Origin: a bacterium
GTDB taxonomy: Bacteria > Cyanobacteriota > Vampirovibrionia > Gastranaerophilales > Gastranaerophilaceae
Direction of reading: 5' to 3'
DNA length: 50,112 bases
NCBI GenBank assembly: GCA_017541465.1
Contig: JAFXYZ010000037.1
Coordinates: 1 to 50,112, forward strand
The notes under the pieces were generated by a model. That model did no database searches. It had not been told where the DNA came from and saw only the letters and a list, made by a program, of their open reading frames with translations. A program made the translations under genes and the position numbers. Positions 1 through 7,274 of this stretch are shown piece after piece (the first letter of the stretch is position 1; every line of letters starts with the position of its first letter).

Positions 1-11
1 ATAACATTTTT

Positions 12-107
12 TGTTGGGCAAGAATGCCCAACTTACATTTTCTTTTTTTTGGTAGACTAAAGTCTACCCTACACACTTACATTTTGTCAGGCGGTGCCTG
101 ACCTACA
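12..107. repeat. Cluster of three REP-like palindromes
   Basis: Three short hairpins follow one another, each ending in an (A)C(C/T)TACA tail. They are GTTGGGCA/TGCCCAAC at 13-32, GGTAGACT/AGTCTACC at 51-68 and GTCAGGC/GCCTGAC at 86-102. Read on the minus strand, each begins with GTAG or GTAA followed by the palindrome. That is the layout of REP elements mobilised by RAYT (TnpA_REP) transposases. The middle copy is identical over 22 bp to copies near 10291 and 27393. No transposase gene is present in the window. Confidence 0.75.
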
Positions 108-128
108 CACTTTTCCCTTGCGGGCAAA

Positions 129-161
129 CCCTCATCCCAACCCTCTCCCAAAAGAGAGGGA
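129..161. repeat. CCCTCA...CTCTCC...GAGAGGG repeat fused to the ogt 3' end
   Basis: A CCCTCATCCCAACC head is followed by a CTCTC-ccaaaa-GAGAG hairpin. Related copies lie at 40015-40045 and 46230-46265. Here the repeat supplies the last nine codons and the stop codon of ogt on the minus strand, so it has become coding sequence. Confidence 0.7.
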
Positions 162-611
162 GTATCCTTTTTCCAATTTCAGCAGTTTTTCTTTAATATC
201 CACCCCGCACGCAAAACCCGTCAGAGTGCCGTTTTTTCCTATTACTCTGTGGCAGGGAATAAGAATAATAATCGGGTTTTTATTATTTGCCCCGCCGACC
301 GCTCTCGTGAGGTTTTTATTCCCTAAACGAAGCGCAATATCCTGATATGATACGGTTTTACCGTAAGGAATTTTCCTTAACTCCTCCCAAACCCTTTTCT
401 GAAAGGGTGTTCCCTTCGGGTTAAGAGGAAGAGAAAATGTCTTTCTTTTTCCTTTAAAATATTCGTCAAGTTCTTTTATTGCGCTTTGGACTAATTTTTC
501 ACTGCTTTTAAAATCTGAAATTTTTTCACTAACAAGCGAAAGCGAAACTATTTCCCCTTCCTCAGTTTTTATTTTTAAATTCCCTATTTGCGTCGAAAAA
601 ACATATTCCAT
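132..611 (-). CDS. ogt: Methylated-DNA--protein-cysteine methyltransferase
   Basis: This is a suicide DNA-repair protein that removes alkyl groups from O6-alkylguanine (and O4-alkylthymine) onto its own cysteine. The 159-residue protein has the family core: GTPFQKRVWEEL-type helix near 67-78, the PYGKTVSY stretch near 82-89, and the active site PCHRV with Cys120, followed by G-x-L-T-GF. Length fits the Ogt/MGMT class without an Ada domain. The natural fold ends near KLEKG (residue 149). The last residues, SLSFGRGLG, are encoded by the repeat at 129-161, which also supplies the stop. No clear ribosome-binding site is visible before the ATG. It is divergent from the response regulator at 710. 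Confidence 0.95.
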   Translation of the reverse strand: MEYVFSTQIGNLKIKTEEGEIVSLSLVSEKISDFKSSEKLVQSAIKELDEYFKGKRKTFSLPLNPKGTPFQKRVWEELRKIPYGKTVSYQDIALRLGNKNLTRAVGGANNKNPIIILIPCHRVIGKNGTLTGFACGVDIKEKLLKLEKGYSLSFGRGLG

Positions 612-709
612 AATATTTTCATACCAAATATTTCGTTTAAGGTCAAATTAAAAAAAAATTATACCAAAACGCAAATATAAACCGAAAAAATTTCAGAAAA
701 AGGAAGATA

Positions 710-1414
710 ATGGTAACATCAAAAAAAGTAAAATCATCTTGGGAGAATAGTATGATGAAAAAGTCAATCACTGTATATCTGATTGAGGATTACAAGCCTG
801 CAAAAACAGAATTCAGGGAAGTTTTAAACGGGCTCAAAGATATTTGCTGCATCGGAAATTCAGATAAAGTTAAGGAGGGTTTAAAGGCAATAATCAAACA
901 AACCCCCGATATTTTGTTAATTGATATAAATTTAAAGGATATGAACACACTTTATGCCATAAGAAGAATTAAAGACCTCATGCCAGAGCTCAAAATTATT
1001 GTTCTGACTTCAGAAAATAAAAGTCTTGAAGCCGTTATGTCGCTGAGCGCAGGCGCTTTAGGGTATTGTATGAAGGAGAGGGATGTTCTCGAAAAAGCCA
1101 TAAGAACAGTATATTCGGGCGCTTGTTTTCTTGACGGCTCAATTTTAGGTTATGTTTTAAAATACCTTCCGCCCGTTGACGAATCGATGAGCCCTGACAA
1201 ACCAAACACTGCGGACAACAAATATATGCTCTCAAAACGAGAGCTTGAGGTTTTGAAATATCTCGTAAACGGCAAGAATAACCTCGAAATTTCGGAAGAA
1301 ATGTTTATCTCTGTTTATACAACAAAAGCATATATCGGAAATATTCTCAAAAAACTCTCGGTCAGCGACAGGTTAAAAGCGGTCGTCAAAGCAATAAGAG
1401 AACAACTTGTGTAG
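710..1414 (+). CDS. NarL/FixJ-family response regulator
   Basis: This is a two-component response regulator that binds DNA when phosphorylated; its target is unknown. The receiver domain occupies about residues 18-137, with acidic pair E26/D27, phosphoacceptor D72 in LLIDIN, a conserved Thr in VLTSE and a Lys in CMKE. A LuxR/GerE helix-turn-helix follows (about 172-232: LSKRELEVLKYLVNGKNN...). Two starts compete in the same frame: ATG 710, with AGGAAG three bases upstream, and ATG 752, with GGGAG six bases upstream. The second gives a protein starting MMKKSITVYLIEDY and may be the true start. No histidine kinase adjoins it. It converges on the sigma-factor gene with a 6-bp gap. Confidence 0.9.
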   Translation: MVTSKKVKSSWENSMMKKSITVYLIEDYKPAKTEFREVLNGLKDICCIGNSDKVKEGLKAIIKQTPDILLIDINLKDMNTLYAIRRIKDLMPELKIIVLTSENKSLEAVMSLSAGALGYCMKERDVLEKAIRTVYSGACFLDGSILGYVLKYLPPVDESMSPDKPNTADNKYMLSKRELEVLKYLVNGKNNLEISEEMFISVYTTKAYIGNILKKLSVSDRLKAVVKAIREQLV

Positions 1415-1420
1415 TTCTTT

Positions 1421-2332
1421 TTAAAGATAGTCCTTGAGATATTTGACCTTATTTGAGGCTCTTAGTTTTTTAATTGCGCAGCCTTCTATCTGCCTTATCC
1501 TCTCTTTTGAAAACCCCATCTCTCTTCCAAGTTCTTCAAGTGTCTTTGGCTCACTACCGTCGAGCCCGAAGCGGTTTATTAAGACTGTTTTTTCTTTTTC
1601 GTCCAAAAGTCTCATAATTCTCTGAAGGTCTTTATATAAAAAATCATTATTAACCTTCTTTTCAGGTGTTTTAGAGGTGGCATCAAAAATAAAATCCCCG
1701 AGCACGAGCGAGTCATTGACCTGAGAGTCAATACTAATAGGCTCATGCTCAAGGGTTGCGAAAATCAGAGAAAGCGTCTTTTTTGAATACCCCAGCTTTT
1801 CTTCCAATTCCTCAACAGTCGGCTCATACCCGTTCTTATAGGAAAGTTCATAAATCGCTCTTTTTACGTTTCTGATTTTATCCGCCATGTGAACAGGCAC
1901 TCTGATAAGCCTTGCGTGGTTTGCGATTGCCCTTATAATTGACTGTCTTATCCACCAGGTGGCATAAGTTGAAAACCTGAACCCTTTTGAATAGTCATAT
2001 CTGTTTGCAGCTTTAATCAGCCCCAAAGAGCCCTCCTGTATTAAATCCATATACAAAACACCCTGTCCCGTATATTTTCTTGCTATGCTCACAACAAGCC
2101 TGAGGTTGGACTGAATAAGTTTTTTCCTCGCAATAAAACTCTTCCGCTTGTCCTCCTCCTCTTTTATCGCCCTCCCGAGTTCCTTTTCCTCCTCGAGCTT
2201 CAGAAGTTTTATCTTGCCTATGTCTTTTAAATACATCTGAAGAATATCGTCTTTTTCAATGATGATATTAAAAGACTCTGCCTCTTCACTCTCTTCCTGA
2301 AAATCGCTTTGTTTTAAACTAAAATTACTCAT
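1421..2332 (-). CDS. RNA polymerase sigma factor, RpoD/SigA family without region 1.1
   Basis: A sigma-70 family factor that directs RNA polymerase to -10/-35 promoters. The 303 residues carry region 1.2 ([17 protein letters not shown], about 28-44), region 2 with the [17 protein letters not shown] and [14 protein letters not shown] stretches, region 3 ([12 protein letters not shown]) and region 4 with the KERIRQIE helix near the C-terminus. It lacks the long acidic region 1.1, so it may be a group 2 (alternative primary-like) factor as in cyanobacteria rather than the housekeeping one; sequence alone does not settle this. The start is supported by GAGGT eight bases upstream. It lies 73 bp downstream of pdp on the same strand and could be co-transcribed. 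Confidence 0.93.
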   Translation of the reverse strand: MSNFSLKQSDFQEESEEAESFNIIIEKDDILQMYLKDIGKIKLLKLEEEKELGRAIKEEEDKRKSFIARKKLIQSNLRLVVSIARKYTGQGVLYMDLIQEGSLGLIKAANRYDYSKGFRFSTYATWWIRQSIIRAIANHARLIRVPVHMADKIRNVKRAIYELSYKNGYEPTVEELEEKLGYSKKTLSLIFATLEHEPISIDSQVNDSLVLGDFIFDATSKTPEKKVNNDFLYKDLQRIMRLLDEKEKTVLINRFGLDGSEPKTLEELGREMGFSKERIRQIEGCAIKKLRASNKVKYLKDYL

Positions 2333-2405
2333 AATTGATTACCTCAACTGTTCGTTTAACACTTGTTCTACAAATCTTTGACGAAAGAGAGGGAGTAAGG
2401 TTTCA

Positions 2406-3710
2406 TTAATTTATAATTTTGTAAATAAGAGTTTTCTTTTCAACGGGCTTCGCATCAAACTGAAACGCTTCGGAGACAATAGCTTTAGCCTCTTCGATAA
2501 CATTCTCTTTATTTGTTAAAATTGTTGCAATAACCTCTTCTTTATTTACAAAATCGGTCGATTTTTTGTTGAGGTAAATTCCTGCGCTGTGGTCAATATC
2601 GTCTGATTTTTTATCTCTGCCTGCGCCCAGGAGTTTGCAGGCTTTTGCGATTTTCAGCGCGTCTATTGATTTTATATACCCTGTTGTATGAGATTTGACT
2701 TCATATTTATATTTTGCGCTCCCGAGTTTTAAATAATCATCTATAACACTGTCGTCACCGCCCTGTGCTTTGATTATTTCCCTGAATTTTTCGAGCGCCC
2801 TGCCTGACATTACCAAATCTTCCAGATATTTTCTGCATTCCTCCTGTGAAGAGAAATTATGAGTGTATTTAAGTATTTTTTCTGCAAGAGTGAAGGTGAT
2901 TTCTTTTAAGTCCTCGCACATATTTCCTTTTAAAAATTCAATAACCTCCTGAACTTCAACCGCGTTTCCTACGGCATGCCCTAAGGGTTCATCCATTGAG
3001 CTTATGACTGCTGAGATATTTCTGTTCAGTCTTTTTCCGACCTCAACCATAATGTTTGAGAGCTTTTCAGCATCCTCAGGAGTTTTTATAAAGGCACCTT
3101 TGCCGCATTTAACATCGAGCACGATATGGTTTGCGCCCGAGGCTATTTTCTTTGAAACAACCGAAGAGGCGATAAGAGGTATTATATCAACAGTAGAAGT
3201 AACATCGCGAAGTGCATATAGTTTTCCGTCCGCAGGGCAGAGAGAAAGTGTCTGAGCCGCTATTGCGGTATGGAGTTTTTTAATCTGAGCTTTAAACTCG
3301 GGGATAGGAAGAGCCGTATTAAAACCCGGAATGGATTCTAACTTATCGATAGTTCCCCCGGTATGCCCGAGCCCTCTTCCCGAGAGCTTTGCAAGATACA
3401 CCCCTGCCGCCGCCATAATCGGCATAAACATAAGGGTTATTTTATCCCCGACACCACCCGTTGAGTGTTTATCCGCGACATTATCAGAAATATCCGACAA
3501 ATCGAGAATTTCCCCCGACTGCACCATATATTTTGTTAAGTAAGTCGTTTCATCAAGAGTCATGCCACGAAAATAAATCGCCATAAGAAGTGCGCTGGTC
3601 TGGTAGTCCTCAATAGCGCCCGAGGTAACACCTTCCACGAAAAACTTTATTTCCTCTTCGCTCAGCTCATGACCTGTTTTCTTTTTTTCGATTAAATCAA
3701 TAATTCGCAT
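2406..3710 (-). CDS. pdp: Pyrimidine-nucleoside (thymidine) phosphorylase
   Basis: Catalyses phosphorolysis of thymidine, deoxyuridine or uridine to free base and (deoxy)ribose-1-phosphate in nucleoside salvage. The 434-residue protein has the family signature near 115-130 (SGRGLGHTGGTIDKLESI) and the phosphate-binding KHSTGGVGDK stretch near 81-90. Length matches DeoA/Pdp, and the C-terminal alpha/beta domain is present. ATG has GAGGG seven bases upstream. Separating Pdp from DeoA by substrate range is not possible from sequence alone. It follows the ompH/skp gene on the same strand, but a terminator-like hairpin lies between them. Confidence 0.93.
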   Translation of the reverse strand: MRIIDLIEKKKTGHELSEEEIKFFVEGVTSGAIEDYQTSALLMAIYFRGMTLDETTYLTKYMVQSGEILDLSDISDNVADKHSTGGVGDKITLMFMPIMAAAGVYLAKLSGRGLGHTGGTIDKLESIPGFNTALPIPEFKAQIKKLHTAIAAQTLSLCPADGKLYALRDVTSTVDIIPLIASSVVSKKIASGANHIVLDVKCGKGAFIKTPEDAEKLSNIMVEVGKRLNRNISAVISSMDEPLGHAVGNAVEVQEVIEFLKGNMCEDLKEITFTLAEKILKYTHNFSSQEECRKYLEDLVMSGRALEKFREIIKAQGGDDSVIDDYLKLGSAKYKYEVKSHTTGYIKSIDALKIAKACKLLGAGRDKKSDDIDHSAGIYLNKKSTDFVNKEEVIATILTNKENVIEEAKAIVSEAFQFDAKPVEKKTLIYKIIN

Positions 3711-3740
3711 AAATAAACCCTCTTAAACCATTAGAATTTA

Positions 3741-3771
3741 AAAGAGAAGCCTTTTTAAAGGGCTTCTCTTT
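3741..3771 (-). terminator. Terminator after the OmpH/Skp gene
   Basis: AAGAGAAGCC pairs with GGCTTCTCTT around an 8-9 base loop. On the minus strand it is followed by a short T-rich run. It lies between the ompH stop and the pdp start. Confidence 0.55.
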
Positions 3772-3792
3772 CATTGAAACCTCATAACCGGA

Positions 3793-4245
3793 CTATTTTT
3801 GCTGGTTATTCAGATACTGAATGATGTCTTTTGTAATATCAACACCGCCTGTGAATACAACTCTGTAGTCAAGAACGATGTCAATTTTCTTGTTTGAAGC
3901 AACTACTTTGGAAGCGTTCATAATATTGTTATAGATTTCATCTTCCTTCTGCATCTTTAACTTATAGAGTGATTCTTCTTTGAGTTTAAACTCAGCCTGA
4001 GTTTTTTCTTCAAAATTCTTCTTCTGAACGGGTGATTCTATTGCTTTAAACTGTTTATCCTTGTCAATGATATACTGCTGAAGTTCAAGAGCCTTGTTGT
4101 CTAATTCTTTATATGCTCTCTTTGCATAGTTATATTCGGATTCAACCTTTTGAAAATCCAAATAGCCGATAGTCTGAGCATCAGCCATCAGATTAACTCC
4201 GAAGAATGCTACCAACAAAGATAAAAATATTGCTGCTTTTTTCAT
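3793..4245 (-). CDS. OmpH/Skp-family periplasmic chaperone
   Basis: Likely a periplasmic chaperone that holds outer-membrane proteins during transit. The chosen start (MKKAAIFLSLLVAFFG...) gives a cleavable signal peptide ending around MADAQ and about 150 residues in total. The mature part is mostly charged helix (about 35-125), as expected for Skp tentacles, and opens with the family-typical IGYLDFQKVESEY. A longer reading from 4281 is possible, but GGAGGA lies five bases before the ATG at 4245 and the signal peptide begins there. No bamA is adjacent. Its presence argues for a diderm envelope. Confidence 0.88.
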   Translation of the reverse strand: MKKAAIFLSLLVAFFGVNLMADAQTIGYLDFQKVESEYNYAKRAYKELDNKALELQQYIIDKDKQFKAIESPVQKKNFEEKTQAEFKLKEESLYKLKMQKEDEIYNNIMNASKVVASNKKIDIVLDYRVVFTGGVDITKDIIQYLNNQQK

Positions 4246-4397
4246 TATATTCCTCCAATTTCTGTAATTCGATTTTAGCATAAAACATTTCAGAAAAAAA
4301 GAGTTATCCTGAAATTTATATTATATAACTGAAAATAATGAAATTTGGTTCAAAATATTACCGCCATGTTGTATAATAAGGAAAAGAGAGAGATAAC

Positions 4398-5069
4398 GTG
4401 GGCAATTTCGGTTTTTTAAAGAAAATAGACTCTGATTTATACAAAATCGCGGACGAAGCAGAAAAGCTATACCGCGATGAATATTTTGACCAGTGTATTA
4501 CCCAGACAAGAAAATTCGGGGAAAACGTCTGCCGAAATATGCTCGAGGACGATTGTTCGTCTGACGACACCTTCGATAACCTCATCACCAAATTAAAGGA
4601 CATGTCAACGGGAAGCGACATGGAAAAAGAGTTTATTGAAGATTTATACTTCATTAAAAAAGAGGGAAACAAATCTGCCCACGGCAAAAACTCAAAAAAC
4701 AGCGGTATGACGGCGCTTGAGTGTTTAAAAAGAGTCTTTGAGCTCTCAATTTCCTATTCCGTTCAGAAAAAAGGAGCATCAAAAAACCTTTTAAGAAAAG
4801 ATTATGATATTAATTTATTGATATTGGATAAAAAAATGCCTAAAAAAAGACTTGTTGATGAATATTTAGAGCGCTCGGACTATGGGAAAAAGCCCGAAAA
4901 ACCTCAGAAAAAGAACCAACACACAAAAACCAAACCCCGAAAAGATGATTATGAAGAGCAACCTTCAAAAACCTTTAAAAAAGGGTTATCGTTTAAATAC
5001 AAGTTCGTAATCTTCTCGTTTTTGTTCTTATGCCTGCTTATTATTTTCTTTTTTATAATCAGTCTCTAA
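4398..5069 (+). CDS. DUF4145-like protein with a C-terminal membrane anchor
   Basis: Function unknown. Residues 10-125 are helical and resemble DUF4145-type domains (paired helices, and an xGNKSAHG motif with His95, as found at the N-terminus of some HsdR proteins). This is followed by a Lys/Pro-rich linker (160-200) and one strongly hydrophobic segment at 203-223 that ends the protein, so it is probably tail-anchored with the domain in the cytoplasm. The start is GTG at 4398, preceded by a GAGAGAG purine tract and a TATAAT box about 25 bases further up. Its 3' end overlaps the convergent esterase gene by 4 bp. Confidence 0.75.
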   Translation: MGNFGFLKKIDSDLYKIADEAEKLYRDEYFDQCITQTRKFGENVCRNMLEDDCSSDDTFDNLITKLKDMSTGSDMEKEFIEDLYFIKKEGNKSAHGKNSKNSGMTALECLKRVFELSISYSVQKKGASKNLLRKDYDINLLILDKKMPKKRLVDEYLERSDYGKKPEKPQKKNQHTKTKPRKDDYEEQPSKTFKKGLSFKYKFVIFSFLFLCLLIIFFFIISL

Positions 5070-7135
5070 CCGAAATAATCAGGGAAAAGAAGTTTAAACA
5101 CTTTCGGAACACCGTCAGAGTCTTTTAAATCTCTGAAGGCGCATCTCGGAACACCCGCGTGTCCTGTGTTTACGTGGAAATATTGTCCGTCCTGCCCGCG
5201 CTTTTTGATGGAACCGATTACATTCTTTGTATTCTTGTCCATATCACCGTTTCCACCGACACCATAGACGGGAATATTGATTTTATCCATAATACTGCCG
5301 TTGACAAAACTTGCAGAACAGGTCAGCGCTCTTGAGAAGAAATGGTCATCGTTATCACCGGCGCAGGCAAGAACTCCGAGAGAGCCCTCCGAATGCCCCG
5401 CTACAACGATATTGTCTTTATCAATGTTATATGTCTTTCCGACTTCTCTTACTACGTTTTTAATGTCGTTGACCTCTGCCTTCCATTTACTGTCGGGTGA
5501 AAGAGGCATAACGATTATGCCGTTGAACGTTCCGCCCATTTCTTCAGGGTGGTTTTTCAAAAGGTCATACATGCTTGTATTCTTAATTCTGTCAAAATTG
5601 CCGTCCTGCCAGCCGTGAAGCCAGGTTATTACAGGCACCTCCTGAGTTTCATCAAGATCCTTCGGCTTAATTAACACGTAATCAAACCCGTTCGGGTTAT
5701 GCACCTCTTCAAATTCATAGTCGGAATCAGAGTAAAATTCGCCCGTATTAACACTGTATTCTTTGCTCTTTTCTTTTGCCTGTTTTTCGTTTAAAACTTC
5801 GTTTACCTTCTTGGCTTCAACCTTTGAGCTCTCATAATCTGTCTGAGCCTGAGTAATCGCCTCTGTTTTAGTCTTATCAAGCTCTGTTTTTGAAGAATTG
5901 AAGTCCCTCAGTGCCGTTTTGGTATCTTCACTGACATTTTTATTACTTAAAATAGCATTGTCTATATCCTTTTTTGCGCTCTGAAGCTCGGACAATTCAC
6001 CTTCCTTTGAGGTTAGATCTTGCTCTAATTGGGTTTTCGTATCGTTAAGAGTTTTGAGTTCAGCTTCCGCATGTGTTTTGAGCTCTGTAATTCTCTTAAT
6101 TTCCGCCTCAACCTTTGCAAGCTTATCCGATATTTCCTTCTGTTTTTCGGGATCATCTGATTTTTTGGAGGAAAGAGCCGATTTTGAGGAATTTAATTCA
6201 CTCAAATCAGCATCGTAACCGCTGATTTCATTTTCTTTACCGCTTATCGCAGAATCGTTTTCGCTCTGCTGAAGCTGAAGAGCGCTCATTTCACCCTCAA
6301 CGGCTTCAATGGAATTTGTATTCTGGATACTTTTATCCTTCAGCTCTGCAAGTGATTCATCACCGTTCAGCGCCTCTAAATAAGTTGATTTTGCACTGTC
6401 ATAATTGGTTTTGGCGGTTTTTATTTTGTCGGTATTGCCTGAAATTGCGTTTTTGAGAGCCTCAGATTTCGCTGATAAATCGCTGTTATTTTGCTCGCTC
6501 AGTTTTTGAAGTTCTTCTGTGCTCTTTGTTGAATAATCGCCCGGATTTTCCTGTCCGCTATCATTTCCGCTGTCCGAATTATTATTAACATTGTTGTTAT
6601 TATTATATGAGCCCGAATTATTTGAAACATTATTTTGTTCGGTTGGTTGCGTTTCCTCCGGTTTTTCTTCTTTCACCGCGCCTGAGAAAGTTAAAAACAA
6701 ATCTTTAAACGAAATATCATCGTCATTCCCGTCTGCGCCTTTTATTTGCTCAAAGAAGTTCATCACTTCTTGTTTTGATAAATCTTTATCGCCGTCAGAG
6801 TCTATCATCGTTTTGATTTCATCATTACTGATAAATTCATTCAGACACCCCTGCAAAAATTCATATTTATCAAAAGTTTCGTTCTCTAAATCTGCAGTTT
6901 GATCACCAAAATCAAATTCACCGCCCGAAAAATCAGCAGAGAGCAACTCATCAAAGGTCAGGTTCATCTCTGATAAGTTGAGGTTATATTCGCTTTTAAG
7001 AAAGTCTTTTAATTCACTGCTAAAGAGAAACAAACTGTCCTCAAGCGGGTTGAGAGTGTTTGATTCCCCCTGCTTCAGCAGGAATTTAGCGAAATTTGCT
7101 TTAAGACCGGAAAAACTTAACTTCATTGCTCTCAT
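5066..7135 (-). CDS. EF-hand / coiled-coil / alpha-beta hydrolase fusion protein
   Basis: A 689-residue multidomain protein. Residues 1-100 are unrecognised. A textbook EF-hand loop sits at 112-123 (DSDGDKDLSKQE), with a second, weaker D/N-rich loop near 134-145. An Asn-rich linker follows (168-200), then a long heptad-type coiled coil (about 205-450). The C-terminal 230 residues are an esterase-type alpha/beta hydrolase (PHB-depolymerase/esterase D-like) with WLHGW, nucleophile Ser582 in GHSEG, a candidate acid D631 or D633 and His659 in NTGHAG. No signal peptide is obvious, but the domain mix suggests a surface or secreted protein. The alternative start is M4 (7126). A TATAAT box at 7149-7154 leaves only a very short leader. 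Confidence 0.8.
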   Translation of the reverse strand: MRAMKLSFSGLKANFAKFLLKQGESNTLNPLEDSLFLFSSELKDFLKSEYNLNLSEMNLTFDELLSADFSGGEFDFGDQTADLENETFDKYEFLQGCLNEFISNDEIKTMIDSDGDKDLSKQEVMNFFEQIKGADGNDDDISFKDLFLTFSGAVKEEKPEETQPTEQNNVSNNSGSYNNNNNVNNNSDSGNDSGQENPGDYSTKSTEELQKLSEQNNSDLSAKSEALKNAISGNTDKIKTAKTNYDSAKSTYLEALNGDESLAELKDKSIQNTNSIEAVEGEMSALQLQQSENDSAISGKENEISGYDADLSELNSSKSALSSKKSDDPEKQKEISDKLAKVEAEIKRITELKTHAEAELKTLNDTKTQLEQDLTSKEGELSELQSAKKDIDNAILSNKNVSEDTKTALRDFNSSKTELDKTKTEAITQAQTDYESSKVEAKKVNEVLNEKQAKEKSKEYSVNTGEFYSDSDYEFEEVHNPNGFDYVLIKPKDLDETQEVPVITWLHGWQDGNFDRIKNTSMYDLLKNHPEEMGGTFNGIIVMPLSPDSKWKAEVNDIKNVVREVGKTYNIDKDNIVVAGHSEGSLGVLACAGDNDDHFFSRALTCSASFVNGSIMDKINIPVYGVGGNGDMDKNTKNVIGSIKKRGQDGQYFHVNTGHAGVPRCAFRDLKDSDGVPKVFKLLFPDYFG

Positions 7136-7262
7136 CTTAATTGTGTCTATTATATATAAACCGTTTTTCAGAGCGAAATTGACATGTAAGAAAAGGAAAA
7201 GAGAAAATTTTTACATTACATAAAATAATCTCTTTTGACTTGCAGAGGCGATTTTTAGAGAG

Positions 7263-7268
7263 TATGAT
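7263..7268 (+). promoter_or_regulatory. -10 box six bases before the AsmA-like start (leaderless candidate)
   Basis: TATGAT ends six bases before ATG 7275, so transcription would begin at or next to the A of the start codon. No ribosome-binding site is visible. No well-spaced -35 box is evident. Confidence 0.45.
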
Positions 7269-7274
7269 TATTTT

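Noticed and set aside
94-345. 83-codon plus-strand frame containing NPHPNPLP
   Set aside because: It is antisense to ogt and begins inside the palindromic repeats; no ribosome-binding site.
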